From Pseudomonadota bacterium (lineage in GTDB: Bacteria > Pseudomonadota > Alphaproteobacteria > Rhizobiales > Beijerinckiaceae), in assembly GCA_023423995.1 (NCBI GenBank), contig JAFAEL010000166.1:1-11387 (forward strand): 11,387 nucleotides of DNA, read 5' to 3'. The number at the start of each line of letters is the position of its first letter. Position 1 is the stretch's first letter. The notes below the pieces were generated by a model, which searched no databases, was not told the origin of the DNA, and was given only the letters and a program-made list of their open reading frames with translations. A program made the position numbers and the translations under genes. This document shows positions 1-6,128 of this stretch, piece by piece.

Positions 1-110
1 CCTCAGCTCAACCGTGAATCCCGACCTGAATCGAAAAGCCCTGAACCTGCTCTACGTCGGCTCAGTTATTCCCGCCGGTGCAGGACATAGATGCGCTCCT
101 CGAGGAGCAT
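1..110 (-). pseudogene. Remnant of a NIPSNAP-family gene start (frameshifted, runs off left edge)
   Basis: Seen: on the minus strand an ATG at 108-110 is preceded by GGAG at 117-120 with a 6-base spacing. It opens a reading frame MLLEERIYVLHRRE that hits TAA at 66-68. In another frame a few codons later the strand reads QGFSIQVGIHG (about 40 down to 8) and then stops. Known: small NIPSNAP-domain proteins of proteobacteria commonly begin with a string close to M-I-V-E-E-R-I-Y-T-L-H-P-G-K and continue, about 15 residues after the L-H, with E-G-L-A-I-Q-x-x-I-L-G. Both halves match at nearly the right distance (40 nucleotides where 45 are expected), as a net loss of 5 bases near 70 would produce. 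Inference: a decayed NIPSNAP gene, once translated downstream of the substrate-binding gene. Its function is unknown; such proteins often accompany catabolic genes. Only about 25 residues can be compared, so a chance match or a sequencing error is possible. Confidence 0.45.
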
Positions 111-136
111 CAATGACTCCGGCTAAAACCGAAATT

Positions 137-162
137 GCCCGGCGGCTCGGGGCTCGCCGGGC
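137..162 (-). terminator. GC-rich hairpin after the left substrate-binding gene
   Basis: GCCCGGCG at 137-144 pairs perfectly with CGCCGGGC at 155-162 around a 10-base loop. Read on the minus strand, it starts 21 bases after the substrate-binding gene's stop codon and is followed by AATTTCGGTTTT, a broken T-rich stretch. This fits a Rho-independent terminator or attenuator between that gene and the NIPSNAP-like remnant. The interrupted T tract makes full termination uncertain. Confidence 0.5.
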
Positions 163-182
163 GTAGGCCCGCTGGCGGCAGA

Positions 183-1385
183 TCAGCCCTTCATCGTGAG
201 GGGGCAGGCGCTTTCGCTGAGCGGGCGGAAGGCCTTCTCGGCCGGGATGGTCGACAGGATGGAATAGTAATCCCAGGGGGCCTTCGACTCGGACGGCTTC
301 TTCACCTGGACCAGGAACATGTCGTGGATCATGCGTCCGTTCGGCAGAACCTTACCGTTGCGGGAAAACGCATCCTCGACCGGCAGCTCACGCATCTTGG
401 CGAGCACCGCCTGGGTGTCCTTCGTCCCGGCAGCCTGGACCGCCTTGAGGTGGTGCAGCACGCCCGAATAGATCCCGGACTGCGCCTCGCCGGGCTTCTT
501 CCCGGTCCGTTCCTCGAAGCGCTTCGAGAAGGCGCGGGTTTTCTCGTCCATGTCCCAGTAGAACGGGACGGCGAACTGCAGGCCCTGCATCGTGTCCAGC
601 CCGAGGCTGTGCACGTCGGTCAGGAAGGTCAGGAGGCTCGCGAGCCGCGTGCCGGTCTTGTCGAGGCCGAATTCCCTGCCCTGCTTGATGGCGTTGACGG
701 TCGCGTCCCCGCCCGAGGCGAGCGCGATCATCTTGGCGCCGGTACCCTGAGCCTGCAGGAGGTAGGAGGAGAAATCGAGGGTGGCGAGCGGGTGGCGTAC
801 GCTCCCGACGATCTTGCCGCCATTGGCCGGGATCGCGTCCCGCATCGCCTGCTCCATCGAGTGGCCGTAGGCATAGTCGGCGACGAGCAGGAACCAGGTG
901 TCGATACCCTGCTCGATCATCGCCCGGGACGCACCGCGGGTCTGCGAGTAGGTGTCGAAGGTCCAATGCAAGCCGTGGCCGTTGCAACTGTCCTCCGTCA
1001 GGCGATCCGTTGCCGCGCTCGCGTAGATCGCGATCCTGTTCTTCTCCTTCACGAGCGAGTTCACGGCGAGCGCGATACCGGAATTCGGCACGTCGAGGAT
1101 GACGTCGACCTTGCCCTCGTCGAGCCACTGCCGCGCGATGTTCAGGCCGATCTCGGGCTTGTGCTGGTGATCGGCGAAGACGAGTTCGATCTTCTCGCCG
1201 AGCACCGTTCCGCCGAAATCCTCGATGGCGAGGCGGGCCGCCTCGACCGAACCCTTGCCCGACAGATCGGAGAACGGCCCGCTCATGTCGGTCAGGACAC
1301 CAAACTTGACGGGCTCTGCTTCGACCGCTCCGGCGACGAGCATCATCAAGGCGGCAGGCAAGGCCCACCGTCGGACACGGGTCAT
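183..1385 (-). CDS. ABC transporter periplasmic substrate-binding protein, branched-chain amino acid/amide (HAAT) type
   Basis: This is a 400-residue periplasmic solute-binding protein of the type I fold (Peripla_BP_6, LivJ/LivK-like), which would deliver a small ligand to an ABC permease. The ATG at 1385 is chosen because AGGGAGG (1392-1398) lies 6 bases upstream; an ATG at 1391 abuts that site, and a GTG at 1409 has none. The first 23 residues are a Sec signal peptide: R-V-R-R, a hydrophobic core, then A-G-A-V-E-A before EPVKFG. The mature protein opens with the family's G-V-L-T-D-M-S-G-P strand and loop (residues 29-37), followed by A-I-E-D-F-G-G. Later G-L-H-W-T-F-D-T-Y and a C-terminal P-W-D-Y-Y are shared with the second binding protein at 3292-4545, at roughly half identity overall. 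Cys134 and a Cys near the C-terminus are conserved in both and may pair. No permease or ATPase gene is in the window. Ligand unknown. Confidence 0.93.
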   Translation of the reverse strand: MTRVRRWALPAALMMLVAGAVEAEPVKFGVLTDMSGPFSDLSGKGSVEAARLAIEDFGGTVLGEKIELVFADHQHKPEIGLNIARQWLDEGKVDVILDVPNSGIALAVNSLVKEKNRIAIYASAATDRLTEDSCNGHGLHWTFDTYSQTRGASRAMIEQGIDTWFLLVADYAYGHSMEQAMRDAIPANGGKIVGSVRHPLATLDFSSYLLQAQGTGAKMIALASGGDATVNAIKQGREFGLDKTGTRLASLLTFLTDVHSLGLDTMQGLQFAVPFYWDMDEKTRAFSKRFEERTGKKPGEAQSGIYSGVLHHLKAVQAAGTKDTQAVLAKMRELPVEDAFSRNGKVLPNGRMIHDMFLVQVKKPSESKAPWDYYSILSTIPAEKAFRPLSESACPLTMKG

Positions 1386-1391
1386 TCTCAT

Positions 1392-1398
1392 CCTCCCT
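1392..1398 (-). promoter_or_regulatory. Ribosome binding site fixing the start of the left substrate-binding gene
   Basis: The minus strand reads AGGGAGG followed by ATGAGA and then ATG at 1385. The 6-base spacing favours the ATG at 1385 over the ATG at 1391, which has no spacing at all, and over the GTG at 1409, which lies upstream of the site. Confidence 0.7.
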
Positions 1399-1460
1399 GG
1401 CTTTTGCACAGGCCGCGATCCTTCATCGGACGGCCTTTGGCCACCTCGCGGGTGGCGCTA

Positions 1461-1486
1461 AAAAGTCTCACATAGTGTGACTATCG
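1461..1486. promoter_or_regulatory. Putative IclR-type operator A, in front of the left substrate-binding gene
   Basis: The core TCACATAGTGTGA at 1468-1480 is a perfect inverted repeat (TCACA, TAG, TGTGA). The surrounding 26 bases match the element at 2455-2480 at 21 of 26 positions, in the same orientation. It lies about 75 bases upstream of the ATG at 1385, directly after the stop codon of the IclR gene. Regulators of the IclR family bind short palindromes close to the promoters they control, and a regulator of that family is encoded next door. That this protein binds here is inference. Confidence 0.6.
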
Positions 1487-1490
1487 TCAA
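1463..1490 (-). promoter_or_regulatory. Possible promoter of the left substrate-binding gene
   Basis: On the minus strand TTGACG (1485-1490) is a near-consensus -35 box. About 17-18 bases later comes a weak ACTTTT/GACTTT in the -10 position. The palindrome of operator A fills the spacer, so a bound regulator would cover the polymerase site. The -35 box overlaps the stop codon of the upstream IclR gene. The -10 match is poor, so this is tentative. Confidence 0.35.
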
Positions 1491-2329
1491 ACATCGTTTT
1501 TGCTTCGCGGCGTCGCCGAGCGCGCCGCCCTGCTCGAAGGCGGTCTCGGACGCGCAGGTTTCGGCGTCGGGAGAGAAGCATCCTCCGCCGAACGGGAGAT
1601 AGCGGCGCTTATCTGTTCGGCGGTGTTGGTGAGGCCGCCCGAGAAGATCTCCATGCCCTCCGTATCGAAGCGACTCTCGGGAATGGCCAGGACGAGGCTC
1701 CCGAGGACGCGCTGCTCGCGATCGAAGAGCGGCGCGCCGAGGCCGATCAGCTCGGGCACGACCTCCGCCCGCGTGACCACGATTCCGGCGCGCCGCAGCC
1801 TGCCCATCTGGCTGCGGAACTCATCCCAGGACTCGCCAAGGCCCGCCGCCCGTATCTCGGCCGCGTGCCAGGCCATCATGTTGCGCAGGTGGTAAGGGGG
1901 AAGATGCGCCAGGATGGTCTTCGCCATGGCGCCCCGGAACATCGGCATGGGCCGGCCGCGCTCGTAGGCTTGCGGGACGGTGCTGTCGGGCCAGACCAGA
2001 TCCACGCACATGACCTTGTCGCCGTAGTAGCTGCACAGCATCACGTTGGCGCACAGCGCGGCCGAGAGTTCCCGAAGCGGCCCGGCCGCCTGGGTCAGAA
2101 GCGGGTCCGTCATCCGCATCAGCCGGTCGAGTTCGATGATGCGGGGCCCCAGCGCGTGGGTCCCGCCGGTCGCCGGCGCGAGAAGCCCGGCATCGGTCAA
2201 CGACTGCAAGTAGCGATAGGCCGTCGCCCGCGACGCCTCGGTCAGATCGATGACGTCCTCGATCCGGATCCTCGTCCGGTTCTCCCGGAAGAGGCCGAGG
2301 ATTCCTAGCATCTTATCGAGGCTGCTCAT
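1487..2329 (-). CDS. IclR-family transcriptional regulator
   Basis: A 280-residue cytoplasmic DNA-binding regulator. Residues 1-60 form the winged helix-turn-helix: S-L-D-K-M-L-G-I-L-G-L-F at the start, then A-S-R-A-T-A-Y-R-Y-L-Q-S-L as recognition helix. The wing leads into H-A-L-G-P-R-I-I-E-L (59-68), the usual junction to the effector-binding domain. That domain runs to about 246, with M-C-V-D-L-V, the P-M-F-R-G-A-M-A-K-T-I-L-A segment (129-141) and V-L-G-S-L-V-L-A-I-P (208-217), all typical of IclR. A proline/serine/arginine-rich tail of about 30 residues follows and is longer than usual (family about 250-270). The ATG at 2329 was preferred because the longer frame (TTG at 2440, ATG at 2410) adds 27-37 arginine/serine-rich residues with no family resemblance; the upstream RBS is weak. 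It sits between two transcription units that carry the same palindromic element, so it probably controls both in response to the imported compound or a metabolite of it. Activator or repressor cannot be told. Confidence 0.93.
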   Translation of the reverse strand: MSSLDKMLGILGLFRENRTRIRIEDVIDLTEASRATAYRYLQSLTDAGLLAPATGGTHALGPRIIELDRLMRMTDPLLTQAAGPLRELSAALCANVMLCSYYGDKVMCVDLVWPDSTVPQAYERGRPMPMFRGAMAKTILAHLPPYHLRNMMAWHAAEIRAAGLGESWDEFRSQMGRLRRAGIVVTRAEVVPELIGLGAPLFDREQRVLGSLVLAIPESRFDTEGMEIFSGGLTNTAEQISAAISRSAEDASLPTPKPARPRPPSSRAARSATPRSKNDV

Positions 2330-2454
2330 CGCCGATCCGGTTCTCGTCCCATGATGCGATGTAGAACGCCGGGAGCGTCGAGCCGAAGCCCCACCTGCCG
2401 GAAAGCGCATTGAGCCGGTCAGAAATCGCTTGCCTTCCAATCACAGTTACGCGC

Positions 2455-2480
2455 AAAAGTCTCGTATAGTGCGATTAACG
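2455..2480. promoter_or_regulatory. Putative IclR-type operator B, in front of the SDR operon
   Basis: This is the second copy of the 26-base element, 21/26 identical to that at 1461-1486. Its core reads TCGTATAGTGCGA (2468-2480 equivalent frame: 2462-2474). The third base of each half-site has changed from A/T to G/C on both sides, so pairing symmetry is kept there; one other position is mismatched. It ends 15 bases before the ATG at 2496. TATAGT at 2465-2470 inside it could be a -10 box for the operon, although no good -35 is visible at the proper distance. It also lies about 125 bases upstream of the divergent IclR gene and may mediate autoregulation. Confidence 0.6.
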
Positions 2481-2495
2481 CACAGAGATCACGGG

Positions 2496-3260
2496 ATGGA
2501 ACGTGTGGGACGGCTGGCGGGAAAGGTCGCCTTCATCACCGGAGCGGGATCCGGGATCGGGCGCCACGCGGCAGAACTTTTCGCCCGCGAAGGCGCCAAG
2601 GTCGCCATCGCCGAGCGTGACGCCGCCTCGGGCGAAGAGACGCGGAGCCGAATCGAGCAGGCCGGCGGGGTGGCGCTCTTCATCCGGACGGATGTGACCG
2701 ACGAGGAGAGCGTTCGGGCGGCGGTCGCCGCCACGGTGGAGCGCTTCGGCGCACTCCACATCCTCTACAACAATGCCGGGGGCTCGACCCTCGCGGACGG
2801 TCCGGTGACCGAGTGCCCGACCGACGAGTTCTGGCGCGCCATCAAGCTCGACCTGTTCGGAACCTGGCTGGTCTGCCGGCACGGCATCCCGGAGCTCGTG
2901 AAGGCGGGCGGCGGGTCGGTGATCAACGCCTCGTCGGTGGTGGCCCATATGGGCTGGCCCGGAAAGGACGCCTACACGGCCGCTAAAGGCGGGATCGCCG
3001 CGCTGACGCGCTCGATGGCGGTGGAATTCGCACCGCAGCGCGTGCGCGTGAATGCCGTCGCGCCCTGCGTCACCCGGACACCCCGCGTGGTCGAGCAGTT
3101 CGGGGCCTTGGAGACGACCCGCAAGCTTGCCGAGCAGCATCTCGTCGGGCTGGCGGAGCCGGAGGACGTCGCCATGGCGGCACTGTTTCTCGCCTCTGAC
3201 GAGTCGGCCCGCACGACGGGTCACATCCTCCAGGTCGACAGCGGCCTGACGATCTCCTGA
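2496..3260 (+). CDS. Short-chain dehydrogenase/reductase (SDR 1), classical type
   Basis: A 254-residue cytoplasmic NAD(P)-dependent oxidoreductase of the classical SDR family, which interconverts hydroxyl and keto groups. Visible motifs: the nucleotide-binding T-G-A-G-S-G-I-G at 15-22; an acidic E40 ending strand 2, which favours NAD(H); T-D-V at 65-67; N-N-A-G at 92-95; catalytic S147, Y160 and K164 (Y-T-A-A-K); and a C-terminal L-Q-V-D-S-G-L. The position of the catalytic-tetrad asparagine (usually N-L-x-G) is D119 in L-D-L-F-G, a substitution not shared by the two other SDRs here. The ATG at 2496 was chosen because the protein then begins 9 residues before strand 1, as usual; the open frame reaches a TTG at 2430 but the extra 22 residues do not look like SDR sequence and overlap the operator. 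First gene of an apparent five-gene operon divergent from the IclR gene. Substrate unknown. Confidence 0.93.
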   Translation: MERVGRLAGKVAFITGAGSGIGRHAAELFAREGAKVAIAERDAASGEETRSRIEQAGGVALFIRTDVTDEESVRAAVAATVERFGALHILYNNAGGSTLADGPVTECPTDEFWRAIKLDLFGTWLVCRHGIPELVKAGGGSVINASSVVAHMGWPGKDAYTAAKGGIAALTRSMAVEFAPQRVRVNAVAPCVTRTPRVVEQFGALETTRKLAEQHLVGLAEPEDVAMAALFLASDESARTTGHILQVDSGLTIS

Positions 3261-3291
3261 CCGAAATCGGGACAACGAGCGAGGGCACGGC

Positions 3292-4545
3292 ATGACATCG
3301 GTTCGACATGGCTCCTGGATCGCGGCCGCGGCGCTCGCCGGTCTTCTCGGTCACGCCGGCGCCGTAGCGGCTCAGGGCGCCCCTCGCCTCAGCGGCGACG
3401 TCGTGCGGATCGGCGTCCTGTCGGACATGGCCGGCCCGAGCGCAGATTCCTCCGGTCCCGGAGCAGTCGTCGCCGTGAAGATGGCCGTCGAGGATTTCGG
3501 CGGGAAGGTGCTCGGCAAGCCGATCGAGGTCGTCTCCGCCGACCACCAGAACAAGGCGGATATCGGCGCCGGCATTGCGCGCGGCTGGTACGACGAGGGC
3601 GTCGACGTCATCGTCGACCTCACGAATTCCGCGGTCTCGCTCGCCGTCCAGGACCTCGCGCGCCAGAAGCAGCGGCTGGCAATGCATGTCAGCCCGGCCT
3701 CGTCCGACCTCACGGGGCGGGCCTGCTCGCCCTACGGCCTGCACTGGACCTACGACACCTATGCCCTCGCGAGCGGCACCGCCGCCGCGGTGACGAAGCA
3801 GGGTGGCAAGAGCTGGTTCTTCCTCACGACCGACTACGCCTTCGGCCATGCGCTCGCCCGCGACGCCTCCGAGGTGGTCAAGCGGCTCGGCGGAACCGTG
3901 GTCGGCGAGGTCCGCCACCCGCTGAACAGCCCCGACTTCTCGTCCTTCGTCCTGCAGGCGCAGGGCTCGAAGGCACAGGTCGTCGGGCTCGCCAACGGGT
4001 CGGGCGATACGATCAACTCGATCAAGCAGGCCCGCGAGTTCGGGCTCACACAGTCGGGCCAGAAGCTCGCCGCCCTCCTCCTCTTCATCTCGGACGTGAA
4101 CGCGATCGGCCTCGAGGCGGCCCAGGGCGTCATGCTGACCGAGGCCTTCTACTGGGACCAGACGGACGAGACCCGCGCCTTTTCCAAGCGCTTCGCCGAG
4201 CGGTTCAACGGCCGCAAGCCCAGCATGCTGCAGGCCGGCGACTACACCGCCGTCACTCACTTCCTGCGGGCGATCGAGAAGGCCGGAACGGACGACGCCG
4301 CCACGGTGATGGCCACCATGAAGGCGATGCCGATCAGCGACTTCATGACCAAACGCGGCTGGATCCGCGAGGACGGGCGCGTGATGCGCGACATGTATCT
4401 CTACCAGGTGAAGAGCCCGGCCGAGTCGAAGGGTCCGTGGGACTACTACAAGCTGCTGGCGACCATTCCGCCTGAGGAGGCCTTCCGCCCGCTCGACAAG
4501 GGCAATTGCCCGCTCGTCACCGGCAACACCCGGAGTGGCGGATGA
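3292..4545 (+). CDS. ABC transporter periplasmic substrate-binding protein, HAAT type (paralogue of the left one)
   Basis: A 417-residue type I periplasmic binding protein (Peripla_BP_6). A Sec signal peptide covers about residues 1-28 (basic start, W-I-A-A-A-A-L-A-G-L-L-G core, A-V-A-A before Q-G). The mature part starts with V-R-I-G-V-L-S-D-M-A-G-P, then A-V-E-D-F-G-G-K-V-L-G, S-A-D-H-Q-N-K, G-L-H-W-T-Y-D-T-Y, D-F-S-S-F-V-L-Q-A-Q-G and P-W-D-Y-Y-K. Most of these blocks recur in the protein at 183-1385, so the two are paralogues. Two cysteines, in R-A-C-S-P and G-N-C-P-L, occupy the same places in both. A GAGCGAGGG site (3277-3284) precedes the ATG by 7 bases. It sits 31 bases after SDR 1 and overlaps SDR 2 by ATGA, so it is probably co-transcribed and translationally coupled with these enzymes. 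This suggests the ligand is their substrate or a precursor. No permease or ATPase is nearby. Confidence 0.94.
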   Translation: MTSVRHGSWIAAAALAGLLGHAGAVAAQGAPRLSGDVVRIGVLSDMAGPSADSSGPGAVVAVKMAVEDFGGKVLGKPIEVVSADHQNKADIGAGIARGWYDEGVDVIVDLTNSAVSLAVQDLARQKQRLAMHVSPASSDLTGRACSPYGLHWTYDTYALASGTAAAVTKQGGKSWFFLTTDYAFGHALARDASEVVKRLGGTVVGEVRHPLNSPDFSSFVLQAQGSKAQVVGLANGSGDTINSIKQAREFGLTQSGQKLAALLLFISDVNAIGLEAAQGVMLTEAFYWDQTDETRAFSKRFAERFNGRKPSMLQAGDYTAVTHFLRAIEKAGTDDAATVMATMKAMPISDFMTKRGWIREDGRVMRDMYLYQVKSPAESKGPWDYYKLLATIPPEEAFRPLDKGNCPLVTGNTRSGG

Positions 4546-5297
4546 CCACGCTGCTTGCCGGCCGCACGGCGATCGTCACGGGAGCCGGCGCTCCGGACGG
4601 GATCGGCTTCGCAACGGCCCGGCTCTTCGTCGAGGCAGGCGCGAAGGTGCTCCTCGCCGATATCGACGGAGCCGGCGCGACGAGGCTCGCCGCCGAACTC
4701 GGTCCGGCCGCGCTCGGGCTCGAGCTCGACGTCGCCGACAAGGCGGCCTGCGATGCGGCGGTGCGAGCGGCGCTCGACGCCTTCGGCCGCGTGGATGCGC
4801 TCGTGAACAGCGCCGGCATCGTCCAGACCCGCCGGCTCCTGGAGGTCTCGCCCGGGGACCTCGACGCCATCCTCGATGTCAACCTGCGGGGCACGCTGCA
4901 GATGTGCCAGGCCGTCGTGCCGGCGATGACGGATGCGGGCGCGGGCTCGATCATCTGCATCGCGTCCATCGCGGCCCAGAGGGGCGGCGGCCTGATGGGC
5001 GGCCCGCATTACGCGGCCTCGAAAGGCGGCGTGCTGGGCCTCGTGAAAGCCATGGCGCGCGAGCTCGGCCCGCGCGGGATCCGCGTGAACGCGATCAATC
5101 CCGGGGTCATCATGACGGGCATGAACCGCGGCGTGTTCAGCGAGGAGCAGCAGGCCGGCATGCTCGCCAACATCCCGCTCGGGCGCTTCGGCGGCCCGGC
5201 GGACGTCGCGGGCGCATGCCTGTTCCTCGCCTCCGAGCTCTCGGCCTACGTCACGGGCACGGAGACGGACGTGAATGGCGGGCTCCTCATCCACTAG
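4542..5297 (+). CDS. Short-chain dehydrogenase/reductase (SDR 2), classical type
   Basis: A 251-residue classical SDR with the full set of motifs: T-G-A-G-A-P-D-G-I-G at 13-22 (a glycine motif with two extra residues), D40 at the end of strand 2 (NAD preference), L-D-V at 62-64, N-S-A-G at 89-92 (serine replacing the usual second asparagine), N114 in V-N-L-R-G, catalytic S142, Y157 and K161, and a P-G-V-I-M-T-G segment at 187-193. The glycine-rich loop between S142 and Y157 is two residues longer than in the other SDRs here. The ATG at 4542 overlaps the stop codon of the upstream binding protein (ATGA), which settles the start; the open frame extends 12 codons further upstream within that gene. 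Likely oxidises an alcohol or reduces a ketone derived from the imported ligand. Exact reaction unknown. Confidence 0.94.
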   Translation: MTTLLAGRTAIVTGAGAPDGIGFATARLFVEAGAKVLLADIDGAGATRLAAELGPAALGLELDVADKAACDAAVRAALDAFGRVDALVNSAGIVQTRRLLEVSPGDLDAILDVNLRGTLQMCQAVVPAMTDAGAGSIICIASIAAQRGGGLMGGPHYAASKGGVLGLVKAMARELGPRGIRVNAINPGVIMTGMNRGVFSEEQQAGMLANIPLGRFGGPADVAGACLFLASELSAYVTGTETDVNGGLLIH

Positions 5298-5310
5298 GTC
5301 GCGCAGAGCG

Positions 5311-5317
5311 AACGGAG
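5311..5317 (+). promoter_or_regulatory. Ribosome binding site of SDR 3
   Basis: AACGGAG lies 8 bases before the ATG at 5326. It separates this start from an upstream in-frame start at 5275 that lies within the coding region of SDR 2. Confidence 0.55.
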
Positions 5318-5325
5318 ATTCTCGA

Positions 5326-6117
5326 ATGGCCGCACTCGACGGCAAGGTGGCGATCGTCACGGGCGGGGCTCGCGGCCAGGGCGCGGCCGAGGCGCGGCTG
5401 TTCGCCCAGTCCGGGGCTGCGGTCGCGATCTGCGACGTGCTGGAGGCAGAGGGGGCCGAGTTGGCGCGAGAGCTGGAGGCAGCCGGTCACGCCTGCCGCT
5501 TCTGGCACCTCGACGTCGCCTCGCCAGAGGCTTGGACCAAGGTCGTGGAGGAGGTCGTGGCCTGGCGGGGCCGCCTCGACATCCTCGTCAACAATGCCGG
5601 CATCATCAACCGCAGCACGATCGCGGCGACGGAGCCGGCCGCCTGGTCGCGCCTCATCGAGATCAACCTGACAGGGGCGTTCCTGGGCATTCGGGCCGCG
5701 GCGCCAGCCATGAAAGCATCCGGCGGGGGCGCCATCGTCAACATCGCCTCGCATGCGGCCTTCTCGGCCCATTACGACCCGGCCTACACGGCGAGCAAAT
5801 GGGGCCTGCGCGGCCTCACGCGCACGGCCGCGATGGAGCTCGTCTCCGACAACATCCGCGTGAACGCCGTCTGTCCCGGGCTCGTCGTGACCGGCCTGAA
5901 CGCGAACTCCCCGCACCTCGAGCCCATGATCCGGATGACCCCGATGCGACGTCCCGGCACTCCGGAGGAGATCGCCGAACTCGTCCTCTTCCTCGCCAGC
6001 GACGCGTCGAGCTTCATCACCGGCGAGGACTTCGTCATCGATGGCGGCTTCATCGCGGGCGCTCCCTACCGCCGTGTCGCGACCGAAACCGGCATCCTCC
6101 CCGAGATCCAGAACTGA
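5326..6117 (+). CDS. Short-chain dehydrogenase/reductase (SDR 3), classical type
   Basis: A 263-residue classical SDR. Motifs: T-G-G-A-R-G-Q-G at 12-19, D37 (NAD preference), L-D-V at 62-64, N-N-A-G at 89-92, N114 in I-N-L-T-G, catalytic S142, Y154 and K158 (Y-T-A-S-K), P-G-L-V-V-T-G at 184-190, and I-D-G-G near the end. The G-G-A-R-G-x-G variant is common among SDRs annotated as 3-alpha/20-beta-hydroxysteroid or related alcohol dehydrogenases, but it does not define the substrate. A C-terminal extension of about 20 residues after the I-D-G-G strand is longer than in the two neighbours. It begins 28 bases after SDR 2 and ends 11 bases before the cupin gene, inside the same apparent operon. 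The three SDRs are clearly different from one another, so this is not a recent tandem duplication and they probably act on different intermediates. Confidence 0.94.
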   Translation: MAALDGKVAIVTGGARGQGAAEARLFAQSGAAVAICDVLEAEGAELARELEAAGHACRFWHLDVASPEAWTKVVEEVVAWRGRLDILVNNAGIINRSTIAATEPAAWSRLIEINLTGAFLGIRAAAPAMKASGGGAIVNIASHAAFSAHYDPAYTASKWGLRGLTRTAAMELVSDNIRVNAVCPGLVVTGLNANSPHLEPMIRMTPMRRPGTPEEIAELVLFLASDASSFITGEDFVIDGGFIAGAPYRRVATETGILPEIQN

Positions 6118-6122
6118 AGGAG
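6117..6122 (+). promoter_or_regulatory. Ribosome binding site of the cupin gene
   Basis: AAGGAG, overlapping the last base of the stop codon of SDR 3, lies 6 bases before the ATG at 6129. It is the best Shine-Dalgarno match in the operon and fixes the cupin start, although the frame is open far upstream within SDR 3. Confidence 0.75.
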
Positions 6123-6128
6123 CAGATC

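Noticed and set aside
95..108. Perfect 14-bp palindrome GCTCCTCGAGGAGC
   Set aside because: On the minus strand it is simply the codons for L-L-E-E-R in the NIPSNAP-like start, so the symmetry is probably coincidental and not an operator.
135..1475. 446-codon plus-strand open frame
   Set aside because: It is antisense to the substrate-binding gene, is low-complexity and Arg/Gly/His-rich, and matches no family. Long antisense frames are expected with such GC-rich third positions.
2330..2440. Longer N-terminus of the IclR protein (TTG at 2440 or ATG at 2410)
   Set aside because: The added residues are Arg/Ser-rich without family similarity; the helix-turn-helix begins properly from the ATG at 2329.
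3070..4260. 396-codon minus-strand open frame
   Set aside because: Antisense to the second substrate-binding gene, with composition typical of a shadow frame; the plus-strand product has clear family motifs.
4446..5360. 304-codon minus-strand open frame
   Set aside because: Antisense to SDR 2, whose motifs and ATGA coupling are convincing; the minus product shows no domain.
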